Source: Cristatella mucedo (taxonomy: Eukaryota; Bryozoa; Phylactolaemata; Cristatellidae). Taken from it: a DNA stretch of 20,000 bases. Of this stretch, positions 1 to 10,515 are shown piece after piece. The stretch is taken from the NCBI GenBank assembly GCA_009760855.2, contig WPIO01000022.1, forward strand, positions 1 to 20,000. The letters run 5' to 3'. The position numbers and the translations under genes were made by a program. Position 1 is the stretch's first letter, and each line of letters starts with the position of its first letter. The notes beneath the pieces were generated by a model. The model was not told the DNA's origin, searched no databases, and saw only the letters and a list, made by a program, of their open reading frames with translations.

Positions 1-1066
1 CTAATAAAGATCCCTTAACTCTATCTTCAGGCCGGAAAGTCAGAAAGGTTCTTCTTATACAGCGAAAACTCCAAGGATCGACAGAGAATCAAGAAGGCTC
101 TAAGATCCTCAGAAATACAGCGTTGCACCAGCCCACAAGTTGACATGTCACTTTGCTCTCTATCTCTCTCTCTCTCTATCTCTCACCTGTGTACCAGGTC
201 GTGGGTACCTGGTATGGCTTGTGCTGTATCTGTGTCAGGATCGTCACTCATTGCTCACTCTGTCGCGGACCAGCTGTACGTGAATTAATCCCAGCATAGA
301 GCTCCCTTCACTATAAGACAGTCGTTCCTCGTTCGATGCTTGGTTTGTGCATATAGCAGCTTTAGCAAAAATGATCTGGTCGGGGCGGAGCTGTGCCCGA
401 GCTTGGGTGAGAAACACTTGGGTAAATGGGTGCCACCAGATTCTACCAATTACTGTCTTACCGTTGTGACTCAGGCTAAACGGTGCAACTGAATATATGA
501 GTCGTGCATATGCTTTGCCTTACGACACTGGGAAGTTGCGCAGTTGCAAACGCACACCTTCCAAGGGTCCACCTACGCAATAGGGCTGCATTACACTGCT
601 GTATGCAGGTGGTGCTCTAACTTAGGCATGTGCTGTGCGTGCAATAGGACTGGAAATACCCTTTAACACAAAAAGATTAAAACTACCTGATTCAGCAGCC
701 TGTATAGCAACAAAAGATTAGTGGCTTTTGCCTTGTTTGCAGCCCAATAAAAAAGCCCATGCTGCAGGTCTCGATAACAAGCACCGGGTCTTACAGAATT
801 ACATGCTTGCAATTCACATAAATGAGTTGCTGAAGTTATCAGGTCTGTCATAGGCCAATTTCTTATTTTACACCGTAACACGACATTGCAGCCACTTCAC
901 GCTGTATGAATGAGGCTGTTAAATCAATAGTCTTTACATTACTTTTGCTTTACAACTGTCGTGGTAAAGTGTGAGAGCACCCTACTGCCGGGCTGAGCTC
1001 TCCCACTCGGGGCACTCTAGAGCCTCAGTGTGGACCTGTGAGAAAGGCGGCTGCAGTGCTGCCTGA
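1..1066. other. Unassigned sequence, no gene seen
   Basis: No coding stretch, RNA gene or known repeat is recognisable. Two small structures stand out. A CT-rich simple repeat lies near 155-184. An 8-bp inverted repeat, TACCAGGT / ACCTGGTA at 192-199 and 207-214, could form a hairpin with a 7-nt loop. The only ORF of note (minus, 663-881) resembles no family I know and is probably chance. Confidence 0.5.
155..184. repeat. Interrupted (CT)n microsatellite
   Basis: A short run of CT dinucleotides interrupted by single A bases (tctctat...tctctatct). It is an ordinary simple repeat, and the interruptions suggest an old one. Confidence 0.8.
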
Positions 1067-1199
1067 TTAGGACAGAGCTACTAGCACGGTGAGCGTGAAC
1101 CTGGATGCTGTATAGCTCTCCACATCATGAAGTCGCCAGTGCTGCTGTAACAAAAACACGTTTAACCAGCCGAGATGAAAGCATTCTTTGTGTAAGTAG

Positions 1200-2386
1200 T
1201 TCTGTGGCGCCGTGTATTTTAATAGCTTGTGTGTCGATGGCATCACTGTTTTACCCTGTTTCCTGCTCACGTTTGCAAACGTATGTGGCACTTGCCGACC
1301 GCGCAGCAATGCGGATGACCACGGCCCGGCAGCCCGGTTGGTGTCTCGCTTTGTAGACGGTGCGTGCTCTGTCTGCAAGAGGGCATCTCTGTCTGGACCA
1401 GTGAGTGCGGCGGCGATGGTGCTGGAGGCCGTGTGTTTTGTCCTGCTGGCCGGTGCACCCGCGCTAAGTGCTGGCGCTCTCAGCACAGCACCAGCAGCTT
1501 GATCTCGTTGGCTCGCTTCTTTCACCCGACCCGACCGTGGCGACGACCGGCTGGCTGTTGCCTGTACTCTCTCCCGCATGCACCGCGGCATGCCGCCACT
1601 CAGTGCCGCCTGCCGGGATGGCTGTATCTCTGCGACGTGGCCGACTCTTTCACGGCGCCTTGTCGCTCATCTCTGGGACGACGGCGACATTGGTGCCGTG
1701 ACGGTTTCAGCCCCATGCATTCTAGGAGGTATGAGGGCGCCTGAAGAATTGCATGGCGACCCCGTGGGAGCGCGAGTGGAGCGTGATTCAGCTACCGCTG
1801 CGCTCGCTGTGAGTCAGGCTGCGCAGCAGCTGCGAACAGCGTCGTCGATCGTCACGAAGCATCATATGCGCTGCCACGCGTTCCGCTCCGCTGTGCACGC
1901 TTTGCAATCTTAATGAGCCGTGCAAAAAGGGCTTTGCGTCTCCAGTCTGCAGGTCCTTCAGTGCATCGACACACCACATTTGAAGCTCAGTGGACAGGAT
2001 GCAGGCTACGACAGCTGTGCAGCGTCACTCGCGCCGTGCCAGCTCTGGACTTCTATTAAAGAAGCGGCAGCTTATTCATGCCATGAAGTAATTCCGTGCT
2101 GGGTGCGACAATGCACACGCAGCGACCGCATCGCCAGATATCTCTCACCGAAGGCCCGAGGGAATTGTGGCAGAGCAGCTGCTGCCCCAGCACATACAGC
2201 ACCACTGCCTTCCCCGGATTGACTTTCTGCAGCGAAAAACCCCACAGCCGCGGCCAAAATCGACAGTTGAGCATATCGAGCTGCTCCGTCAGCCTGCCCG
2301 CAACAACTCCCGTGCTGATCAGTCGCCCTCTGCAGCCCTCGGCGATGAGAATTCAAAATAGTTTTGACTCATGCTGAAGCTCCGGT
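1200..2386. other. GC-rich unassigned stretch with overlapping short ORFs on both strands
   Basis: This stretch is visibly richer in G+C and CpG than its flanks and holds several overlapping ORFs of 60-174 codons on both strands. The longest is minus 1067-1591. None shows a domain, motif or repeat I recognise. Open frames on both strands at once are what GC-rich non-coding DNA gives. One plus-strand segment (from about 1416) begins MVLEAVCFVLLAGAPALSAG, which looks like a signal peptide, but it runs into a stop at 1501. The stretch could be a CpG-rich promoter or exon of a transcript ending at the poly(A) signal near 2695, but this is not demonstrated. Confidence 0.3.
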
Positions 2387-2695
2387 ATGGCTCGTTACCG
2401 TCGCGGCTGCACAAAAGCTATTCCTGGGCAGCTTGCTACCCGAGCAGTGCTGGTTAAGAGAACATGGCAACAGTGGCAACACTCTTTCCCGACGTTTCTC
2501 CATCAGATACCGGCTCATCAAAGCAGAATGAATAACCAGCTGTGGCTCAGATTGCCATTTCCAATGTATGCTCGTCTTAACATGAAGATATTACGGGCTT
2601 CTCGTTGTTGCCAACAAGATGTGCGTACACATACGTTAGGCTTGAACGAACAGATAACTCATCATTATCCTGTCATGCTGTGCTGGTGTTTCTGA
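2387..2695 (+). CDS. Hypothetical 102-aa ORF ending on a poly(A) signal
   Basis: An ATG-initiated frame of 102 codons with a G after the start codon. The product is rich in Arg, Gln, His and Leu and begins MARYRRGCTK. I see no signal peptide, membrane segment or known domain. The notable point is the end: the TGA stop is embedded in TGAATAAA, so stop codon and poly(A) signal overlap, and a GT-rich stretch (atgtgtgttg) follows about 25 bases later, as at a cleavage site. This could be the last exon of a compact transcript or of a small retroelement. It could also be a chance ORF, which I consider at least as likely. Confidence 0.2.
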   Translation: MARYRRGCTKAIPGQLATRAVLVKRTWQQWQHSFPTFLHQIPAHQSRMNNQLWLRLPFPMYARLNMKILRASRCCQQDVRTHTLGLNEQITHHYPVMLCWCF

Positions 2696-2735
2696 ATAAA
2701 GCAGCTGTGGTCTTTATATAACCATGTGTGTTGCT
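2695..2735 (+). promoter_or_regulatory. Candidate poly(A) signal with downstream GT-rich element
   Basis: AATAAA at 2695-2700 is followed by atgtgtgttgctgg near 2723-2736. The spacing and order match an animal cleavage/polyadenylation site on the plus strand. AATAAA alone is common by chance; the GT-rich element in the right place raises the likelihood only modestly. Confidence 0.35.
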
Positions 2736-2827
2736 GGAACTCAATGGTTGGCATACCTGATAAGCCTGCTAGCTATTAGATCATGGCATCTTAGTTCTGC
2801 TCATCGTGATCTTGCAGCGATAATGTA

Positions 2828-3060
2828 TCTGTAACTCACGAAGTCATAAAGACTATGTGGGTGTTACGTGGAGGGATTTCGTACTCTTGCACACTCACAG
2901 CTAAAGCGGCCTGGTGATGTTTTGCAATTCAATAACGAGACACCGTCTCACGAAGCAAAGAGAAGTGGAAGCATAGCGAAGTCGGGAGAGCAGGGTTGGT
3001 GGTAAGTAACAGAGTGTCAGCTCAGGACAGCTGAAAAGGATGAGCCATAGTCGGCAGCGG
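2828..3060 (-). repeat. LINE A 3' UTR and tail, inverted partner of 18.46-18.71 kb
   Basis: On the minus strand this reads tgccgactatggctcatcc, then ttttcagctgtcctgagct, and onward to cgtaacacccacatagtct and gatacatta. The plus strand at 18460-18710 gives the same order: ccgactatggcacatct, cagcggtcctgagct, cgtaacacccacgtggtct and gatacattacatta. The match runs the whole length with scattered substitutions and small indels. Relative to the 18-kb copy, about 230 bases between the WNS codons and this block are missing here, an internal deletion. Confidence 0.85.
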
Positions 3061-3089
3061 AGGAAGTGGTATAACTAAAGATCAGTGGA

Positions 3090-4915
3090 TTGAATTCCAC
3101 AGTCTAGGTTAACTAAGGCTAAAGCTGTCGCCCCGGCGGTCTTTCTGAGGAGGCTAATTTTGCAGCTAGTTTATTGTCCACACAGGACCTGAGGGCGCGA
3201 AGCTGAAACTGGTTGTCAGTTCCAGCTGGGTACAAGAAGAAGCCAAACGTGGCGAGCCTTATTAGGTCATAAGTAGAGAACTTTACTCGCCTCCGTTAAC
3301 TCAGCGGCATCCATCCTAGCTCATTTAGCAAAGCAGGACGCGTAGTCAAACCTCTGAGACTTGAAGACTAACTTACCATTCACTTAACTTCCAGCTGCCA
3401 CATTGGTCTAGTTGCTTTTTTGGTAACTTATTTAAAGTAATAATCAAGCCGAGACGGAACTAAAGACTCGTTAAATTCGTTGCACACCATGAAGACAGCA
3501 CGCTATCTTGGATCAAGGATCAGGCCAAATGGTAGCTGGCAAACAGTCTTCTGGATGAAGCTTTTAAACTTAAGCGGCTGTCAAACGACGCCCGCCTAAA
3601 TTTCCAGGCACGTTGTGATGGTCCACACAACAGCATCACACCTATTAGAAGAGCAAAGCCTTTTAAATCCAGCCCCACTTATGGTGTCCCTGTCGAGCAG
3701 CCGGAAATTCGTGGTTTATAATAATTGGTTCAGAAATTTCCGACATCAGGATCAAGATGTCGGCAGGCAAGCATTCAGTTTATCTGCGAAGTTTCAAGCG
3801 GTTTGAATGACATATACAACAGGTATATTCCGCCGCAAAGTGATACTCCTATTCCATGGGCGCAAATCTTTCCCAGGGTTGATATCACAAATGGAAGACA
3901 GCAGGGACCGAGCACAGACCCTTGAGGGACTCCACGTTGTTCTGTGTGTGGACACATTACCGACCCTGATTTGATCAGACAAAAGTACCAAGTTTAAACC
4001 AAACCAATGCTTCGTCTGCCAGACCGATTGTTGTTCTCAATAGTTCAAGTTTGACATCGTGATCAATGGTATCCGAAGCACTGATAGATCAGCAGAGCTA
4101 GAGGCAGTGACATTCCGTCATCGCTGCCACTAGAATGTCATTATTCGGAGGAGAGCAGTTTCAGTGCAGTGCTGCGACTCAAACCATGAATTGAAATATT
4201 TCTGACATTTTACCCGCCATATGTTCAAGCAGCTTTAACAACAATTTATTCAAAAAATCTGAAGGAAGAGAAACTTGAGTGATAGTTTGCTAGGACTGTA
4301 TATAATCAGGCTTTATGTGAACAAGATTGTAACGATTGCCGCTTTGAAGAATTGGGACGACCCTTTTCCAAAAGTAACAAAAATCTCGTTATACCAGGGT
4401 TAAGTTGGTCCTGCTAGTGAAGACCACAGGATGACGGTATGGGTTTTCAGGAACGAGCTCTTTTTCTAAACCTTGTTAAAAGAGTAGCCACTTCCCTATG
4501 CAGAACCTCGGAAAATTTTTAAGGAAGGTCACATGTTGTGATTCCACAATTGCTTTACTCAGGGGGCTTAATGGAGCACATATGCACATTTTTCAGTAAA
4601 GAAGCTGAAAACTTTTATTTAAGCTCATTAATATCTCGAAGTCAACCTCCACCAGTAAACTGGTTTACTGTCTTATAAATCTGTTTAGGATCGGACTGGC
4701 AGGAATTCAGCTTGCAAGTGAAAAAGCAGCCCTGGCTTTTTTAAGCTTCGGTTTAAAACTCGAAGGAAGTCTTTGAAATTACTAATCTGCATCAGGCCCC
4801 CGATTTCTTCAAACGACAATTCAAGCCTGCGCTTAACCAGGCGCAATCTTTTAAGATTTTTGTAAATTGAAAGGACTCTCCACGACTTTTGTACAGGAGA
4901 GCATGAACGGATCAT
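3090..4915 (-). pseudogene. LINE A reverse transcriptase relic with lost YADD active site
   Basis: The linker carries RRLE at the start of a frame at 4915-4685 and DPKQIYKTVNQ near 4690-4640. Reverse-transcriptase landmarks follow. ANYHSSFSSFRF (about 4290-4240) matches the 'NYRPVSNLPFLSK' block. DTIDHD (about 4055-4079) matches 'FDTIDH'. EALVWFK lies near 4000. RGVPQGSVLGP at 3904-3936 is nearly perfect. In the same frame the catalytic YADD is replaced by CGGI (3826-3837), followed by LYMSFKP in register, so the change is substitution and not deletion. Later blocks are FDSRLSLKA (about 3580), LPKKQLDQ (3403-3426), ELGWMPL (the 'LHWLPV' site, near 3310) and RLWNS (3091-3105). Many stops and frameshifts break the frame. 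Catalysis would be impossible. Confidence 0.85.
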
Positions 4916-5125
4916 GTTTTGTCAGACCCACTCCTGAGTGTGATTTCACTTGCATCAGTGCGAGTTATCACGTGTTGTCGGTCTATTCGGGTACGACTCA
5001 AGAAGATCCCTGCATCACAAACAGATTTCAAAAATTTTGTCTAGGTCAATGCTTTTTATGTTACTCGTCTTGGACAAGTTCTGACATACCCACTGTACGT
5101 AACAACGGGAGCAGAAAACAGTAAA

Positions 5126-5725
5126 TGAGCCGAACGATGATCCGAGAGGGTCAGCGGCACACCACAGGTCATTGAGAAGACATCCTTAGCTGATCACAAG
5201 ATCTAGAATATGACCACCGACGTGGGTGGTTACGATGAAAAGTTTTGGACCAAAACGCACCAATTCTCCAGACAGTCGTTAAACTGAGCCGGACCGGCTG
5301 TTGGCTAAGGTTGTCCAACATGACATATTGAAGTCCTATAAAAGTCAGTATTCTCTATAGGAGTAGGCCTTAGCACGACAGACTAAAAGGCTAAAAACAC
5401 ATGCGAATCGTCGTAGTTGAGGCTAAAAGTCTTGGTCGCCTTTCGTTACTGGTCTCGTCAGTTTACCATGAGGGCAGTACAAAAGAATTTAGTGCAATCT
5501 AAAAGTACTATCTTTTTTATTTAAAAATATAGTGGCCCAGCTCCTTGCAAATTGATATTGGCAGCATTCAGCGAAGGGCATGACACACTTCAACCAGTTT
5601 GCAAAAATTATGGTTTGTCGCACTCTATATGAACAGCCTGTGAAGATGCACGCACCGCCGACAGCCCTCTGGAGTAAAAAGCAGTGATATGTAATCTTTT
5701 CTCCGGCGCCACGGCCCTTCGGCAA
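5126..5725 (-). pseudogene. LINE A endonuclease domain relic (APE type)
   Basis: Apurinic-type endonucleases nick the target DNA to prime reverse transcription. On the minus strand the following pieces appear in the family's order. An RAVGG...SYRVRQ stretch near 5660-5610 matches the usual 'RRGGGV...YR.SL' region. STFRL, then GKLTRPVT, occupy the place of the 'IYRPP' region (about 5490-5440). DFN is encoded at 5324-5335, part of the GDFN motif. HVGGHILDLVIS lies at about 5189-5226, the conserved 'H..GHTLDLVI' block. SDHR, at about 5126-5148, corresponds to the SDH catalytic motif. Frames change repeatedly, so no functional enzyme remains. The N-terminal 'N.RS...K' and 'ETWL' blocks expected upstream were not found between 5725 and 6100. 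Confidence 0.7.
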
Positions 5726-6340
5726 AGATAAAATATAATTATGTGTCGCATGAAGTCAAACACAATTATCCGGCGAGATAAAAAGATGGCTCCTGTTTAG
5801 GCGGTCTTCGACAAGGTAAGACGGCACGTCATGTTTTACATTCTATCGATTTTTGAGTGTTCATTTTGACTCAAACAAGTGCTGAAGAAAGGTCTAACTC
5901 AACAAAAAAAGTAGTGGGCTAGCGAATCAGAGCAACCATAGCTCGTTTAAAAACCAACGACGGTAGGCTTGTTTCAACACACGTCGCAGAATTCCACAAG
6001 TTTTTTTGAGTCGCATTCGCTTTGCTTTAGCATCCTCAGGTTAAAACAGTGAGGCTTTGAACTTTGTCACTGTTGGGCTTACATGACTAATTCGCCGTCC
6101 ACATACTAGAAGGCCGGCAAGGAAAACGAGACAATTACGGCATCCCACGTTTCAACTTTAATGTCATCCGAACCAAGTAACAGTACGCTTTAATAGAATT
6201 CTTCCGAGTAATCTTGGCTGTCTGCATGGGTGTGCCTGCCGACAAATCGGCAAGGCTTACTCCACTCTCTTCGTAAATCATGGCAGAAGCACCTCAGCCT
6301 CCTTAAAATTGTAAAGGTTGAAGCGTGGTTGGTTCCCTCT
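5726..6340. other. Unassigned sequence, possible small LINE scrap
   Basis: No intact gene. On the plus strand at about 5926-6028 one frame reads RATIARLKTNDGRLVSTH followed by VAEFHKFF and then a stop. This resembles the 'L...DG.LVTDP.EIA..FN.FF' linker found before the reverse transcriptase of CR1/jockey-type LINEs. It would lie opposite in strand to family A. No flanking RT blocks could be read, so it may be coincidence. A CAAG|GTAAGA donor-like site occurs near 5813-5821 without other exon evidence. Confidence 0.3.
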
Positions 6341-6376
6341 GTTTCTTCTCGTCTCCATACACAGCCTCTTCGACAC

Positions 6377-6634
6377 GTACACCAACAGCCTTCGTCTTCC
6401 ACGACAGGCATCACAAGCCCTCCGTCCGGTTCCACGTACACAATAAGGCCTAGTCTTACCACGTACACTCTCTTTCTATTTTTTCTTTCGTCTTCCGGTT
6501 TTTTTTTTTTTGTACAGCAAGCCTCGTCTTCGCCCGTACACAAAGCCTCGTCTTCCCACGTACACAAAGCCTCGTCTTCCACGTAGCACAAAGCTCAGTT
6601 CTCCACGTAGGGACACAAAGCCTTCGTCTTCCAC
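6377..6634. repeat. Minisatellite, 23-24 bp unit
   Basis: The clearest tandem units start at 6512, 6536, 6560, 6583 and 6607. Their lengths are 24, 24, 23, 24 and 28 bases, and the unit is GTACACAAAGCCTCGTCTTC plus a short CCAC-type end. Diverged units precede them (from 6377 and 6436), separated by a pyrimidine-rich interruption with a T run near 6500-6511. Because the unit is close to 24 bases, it produces an apparent repeated peptide on the minus strand (EDEALCTW-like). I read that as a by-product of the tandem repeat and not as a gene. Confidence 0.85.
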
Positions 6635-6649
6635 GGTCAGCAAAAAGGC

Positions 6650-8410
6650 GATGGCCAGAATAAGCTTGCAGGCCTTTCAGCAGCCAAACAGGACGGTGAA
6701 TTCGGGGCCTTTAATGAAAGATTCACCCTCACTTCGTGTGGCACAGGAATCCTCTGCGCAAGTTAGAGCATACGGTATGAATGAAAACCACACTTGTCCA
6801 GCCTTTTACTCACGTGGGCTTTTTTTCTACCCTCTAAAAAAGCTTAGGTTCAATCGGTGCTTCAAGATTTATGCCCGAGGTAAGGCTAGCGCAAGTCGAA
6901 CTTCTGTGTGGTAGAGTAAGAACTTTTTCACCTGATTCCATTTGTTCTTCATAGAATCTCTTCACGAAACGCGTATCGGTTCCTTTAGCACAGCTGTACA
7001 TGCTCTGATGCTCTGATGAAGTTTGCATGGTCTGATGCCGTGATGCTCGCGGGTATCTGATGCTGGCACATGCTCTTATGGCGATGGACGGCGCGATGAA
7101 AGTTCTAATGAATTATTCAAGCCAAAAGACAAGACTTTGCTATTTAGCAAACGCTCCCCGAGTCTTTATTTGCTAATGCATGCTGCTTTCTGGGTAGTTT
7201 CCGGCAAAATCTGGGCGTGTATTCGGTGCTGAGCTAGAGTACAAAAAGTCTCAAGCCGCGATTCTGAGTGCCGAAGTTCATCGCCGTGGGCTCTCATGGT
7301 CGCTCCGTGGTGGAACTGGAACTAGATGCATCGTTGGCATGAGCGCTGCATTTGTGGCTCTAGCTTGTCTTGGGATGCGGAGGCCTGCGCAGCAGGCTCT
7401 CATATGTAGCCAAAGGCGTGTAGTAGCTTACTGAGTCTTCATTACTTGACACCGGGACTATTGTGAAGAAAACTATGAACGAATATCTGGAGTATTTTGG
7501 TTTCAATGTTGAGAAATGAGGCAAATTTCAAAGTCTTTCCTTCTTTTCCATGTAACAAACTAGCTTGATGAAATCCATGGCGAGTGGGCTTTATCAATGT
7601 CTGTCCATATTGGTATTGTAGCATGGCTCCTATTGATTTGGAAATGCGATAGAAATACATTCGCGAGGTAGCGATCCTAGCAGGCGATGCCTTCGCGGAC
7701 AAGGCTTCTTTCTGGGTGCTGGGATATCCAAGTTGTGGTCAAGAGTCGCTGCGTTCTAAAACGCGCCTTCATTTTACGAAGAGAGATCAGTACTGTAGGG
7801 TGCTTCTCTGGTTGGACGATTGAGCTGCGTTCAGTTTGCTCTCTTCATGCGCTTGGCGAGATTCCGCCGCCACGATGCTGGGGTTTAGCGTTATATCAAA
7901 TTCAGCGTAAGCAAAACCAAAAGATAAGTAAGCTACTGTTCAATATTTTCTGACATTTCCAAATTGAGGGTTGGCCTGCAGACGAGATCATGTAATTTCT
8001 AATGGAAAGTATATAATAAAGATTATAGTATGCGGAAATGATAAATTTAGATTAGGCGACATTTAGCAGCTGCGTGCGTTGTAGTTTAGATGTGTGAGAG
8101 CTAGCTTCCGGCTCTCTCACTTAGAGCATATATCGCTTCCGAGTTGACTCTGAATACGATTTGAGATTGGAAGTGAGTCCATGCGTGAGTCCGTAAGCAC
8201 AAGACGCTGACGTTACGCTTAAGTGCGCCCTTGTGACAATTCTAGCCACTAATACGACGACGAGCGCTATGAGGAATGGCATATCAAACGTACAGTGCAC
8301 GCTCATTTACTCATTTGCACGCGGAGCCACAATGTGCACTAGCTACTCATGAAATCGATTGTTTCATCGCAGTGGCACTCACTCATAAGAAATTAGGGTT
8401 GGCATAGGCT
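6650..8410. other. Unassigned sequence, no gene seen
   Basis: Only ORFs of 60-90 codons with no recognisable motif occur here. A loose TGCTCTGATG-type tandem repeat is visible at about 7000-7090 (two perfect overlapping units at 7001-7018, then diverged ctgatg copies). An AATAAA lies in an AT-rich stretch near 8013, without supporting context. Confidence 0.5.
7000..7090. repeat. Degenerate short tandem repeat (TGCTCTGATG)
   Basis: tgctctgatgctctgatg is followed by several spaced ctgatg / gtgatg / tgatgctgg variants. This looks like a decayed 8-10 bp tandem repeat. No function is implied. Confidence 0.5.
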
Positions 8411-10436
8411 TTTGGTTTATCTTTATGTAATTACGAAATCAAAACACGCCAGCCCGAGACTATTCTCAGGGAAAGCGGAGCCATTTTACAAAGCCCGACC
8501 GGTCGGTCACTCTGGGGGCGGATCTGCGTGCTGCTGCTCGGCGGCGCAGTCGTGCAGCTTTTCGCAGGTTTTCAGCTTTTCTGGGTGTTACTTTGTAAAT
8601 TAAATTTCTAGTGACTTTCCACAAGTACAAATCAAGTTTACGCGTAACTCATCACAGAGAATAAGTGGGAGATAGCGTGTGACAGAGCAGCTTGCTGACT
8701 GCGGTGTGACTTTCTGGAAGGGGGAGGCGCGAAGCGTAAAAACGCCTTATTAACTAAGAGTCCAGCAGAAGTTCACCTTGTGGCGTGGTCATTAGATAAT
8801 ACATTCTACGCTGATTTCATGGTTTTTGAAACATTTCGTGTATCGGTGAGTTAGCTGTACTGCTAAAATCGCACAAAGGCATAGCTATCTACGGCTAAAG
8901 GTTGGCCGCAGCTCATAAAATCTGGAGTCATGCTGACCGCTCCGGTTCAGGCGTCGTTTGCAAAATAGTAAACCAGTTCTTGTTATACGATCGTACAGAA
9001 AAATCTTGAGATTAAATAACATATTTCCTATTGAAAGGCAAAACAACAGTAGAGGATTGGTTTTAGAGCGAGATTTTCGAAATCATCCCTCGACTGTCCA
9101 CCTTCCCCACGACCCGCACCGGTCGCGCATACTAGTATAGCCATAAACTGTCAGGCACCCCCTGGCAGCCGCGTGAGGGTATGATTTTAGCGTACCGTAA
9201 ACCGCAGTCCTTGAATTCCCCGATTGCTTCAAACCGGTGTGCAGGGCGGATCTGTTCCTCATCACCTCTCAGCATGGCTGAACCATGTTACAGCAGCAAT
9301 AATGCCAGACCTTTTCTGTCCTGGGGATCAGCTTAACGAGACCCGCGGCTATACCTGAACGCCGCTGCCCAACAAGGTGTTATCTGTCGGTTGTGCCATT
9401 ATTGCTGTCATGAAGCCAGTTACGGCTCGCATGGCGGGCACATTGCATACTGAAAAAGCCTAGCGGACGGAGCAGCTTTGGCGTTGCTGCGAGGGGGATC
9501 ATCTATGACGGCTTTCACTGCGGTGATGGCCAGTCTGCAGATTCATAACGCTCACTCAATTGTGTCCTTCCCTGTTTGGCCATGTGGTTTACTAGCTGCG
9601 AGTCGTCGTTGGCGTGTGCACTTGCATAGTGTTTCGAACGCTGTGTTTGGTTTGCTGGGTCTTAGCACAGGAGTGCGGGTGCTCGCTATCCACGACCCAA
9701 GCTCGTGGCTGCGAGCTGCTGCGCCGATCTTTTGTGCGCACTTCCAGCTCGGGCGATCTCCTGTAAGTCTCTTCCCTCCGCCATAGAAGACCTGCGCTGC
9801 TAAAATCAGCCAATCTTTGTAGCTCAAGCTCAGATTTGCCTACTGGATGTCTATTCGTCGGCGACGGTAGGCAAATAAATTGCCTGAACAAAATATTCTT
9901 TAAGCTTAGTGAGTGGGAATGCGAGACTTCTGTCCATTAGAAAATGACAGACAGCCATCGCCACTAGCTTTCAGCTTTCGGCTTGCAACGCACCTCGGCT
10001 GCCTTTTCATCAAGGACTAAAATGTGGCGAAGCTGGCGCCACGATCCACGGGCTAACGTCGCAGTTGCAGCCGAGTAAGCGCCTTCTGCACAGCCCATGT
10101 GGAACGCGGCAGCAATGACGGACGAGCGCCGACACGTCGCACAAACAGAGCAGCAGGTGAAAATGTAACACGGCTGTAATGCTCGTAACGACTTCTCCAC
10201 TACGACAGTCCACGCAAGGAACGAAAATAAAGCGCTCGCATAAACGGCGCTCGTCTGATCGCCGACGTGCGACAAATACTGGCGACGCTTGGCGCCGAAT
10301 CGTTGCTAACAGGCTTTAGGCGTAGCCACCATTGCACACAGCACTAATCCACACAGCCTCGAGGAAAGGAGCGCGTTAGCAGTTGAAATGCATTCCGCAC
10401 CCTTAATAAAAAGCTACGTGCCACCATGCTTAATAC
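8411..10436. other. Unassigned sequence, no gene seen
   Basis: Overlapping ORFs of 60-103 codons lie on both strands, mainly in the moderately GC-rich part at about 9450-10280. The longest is minus 9964-10275. I recognise none, and no signal peptide, zinc finger, transposase or RT motif is apparent. A perfect 12-bp palindrome, CCGACCGGTCGG, lies at 8495-8506. Confidence 0.45.
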
Positions 10437-10515
10437 TGTATAATAACAATAATACATTTGATATAGTGCCCTCAGAGAGCTCTGAATCTTTTTCTAGGCA
10501 CTTTACATTCTGCAG
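10437..10515 (-). mobile_element. Solo LINE/SINE 3' tail with hairpin
   Basis: The minus strand carries the tail found at the 3' end of LINE B: a 'tgtaaagtgcctag' start, an AGA-rich inner part, 'gagggcac', then ATT-rich simple sequence. The outer stem is GTGCC (10466-10470) paired with GGCAC (10497-10501), where LINE B has GCGCC/GGCGC. Both strands of the stem changed together, so pairing is kept. No coding or tRNA-like head is visible next to it, so this is a severely 5'-truncated LINE or SINE copy. Confidence 0.75.

Larger units (their letters stand above)
2828..5725 (-). mobile_element. Decayed L2/CR1-group LINE, near full length (family A)
   Basis: Reading the minus strand and switching frames gives the colinear series expected of a LINE of the L2/CR1 group. 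In order: endonuclease blocks (5725 to about 5126), the linker between endonuclease and polymerase (about 5125-4630), reverse-transcriptase blocks (about 4290-3480), the thumb/C-terminal region with LPKKQLDQ and WNS motifs (about 3480-3090), and a 3' UTR ending at about 2828 in a TACATTA-type tail. Only the very start of the endonuclease is unreadable. There is a stop or frameshift every few dozen codons and the polymerase active site is lost, so the copy is dead and old. The 3' UTR matches a second copy in opposite orientation at 18.46-18.71 kb, which supports both the family and the 3' boundary. I assign the clade from remembered motif style and not from a tree; CR1 or Rex1 relatives are alternatives. 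Confidence 0.85.

Noticed and set aside
1067-1591. 174-codon minus-strand ORF
   Set aside because: No recognisable motif, and overlapping open frames on the plus strand in a GC-rich stretch. Kept only as unassigned sequence.
6190-6591. 133-codon minus-strand ORF with EDEA repeats
   Set aside because: It coincides with the 23-24 bp minisatellite. The repeat pattern in the peptide follows the DNA repeat, including its irregular units.
8495-8506. 12-bp palindrome CCGACCGGTCGG
   Set aside because: Palindromes of this length are expected several times in 20 kb by chance, and there is no supporting context.
9964-10275. 103-codon minus-strand ORF with several cysteines
   Set aside because: No recognised family or cysteine spacing, and it overlaps another open frame. 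Insufficient to call a gene.
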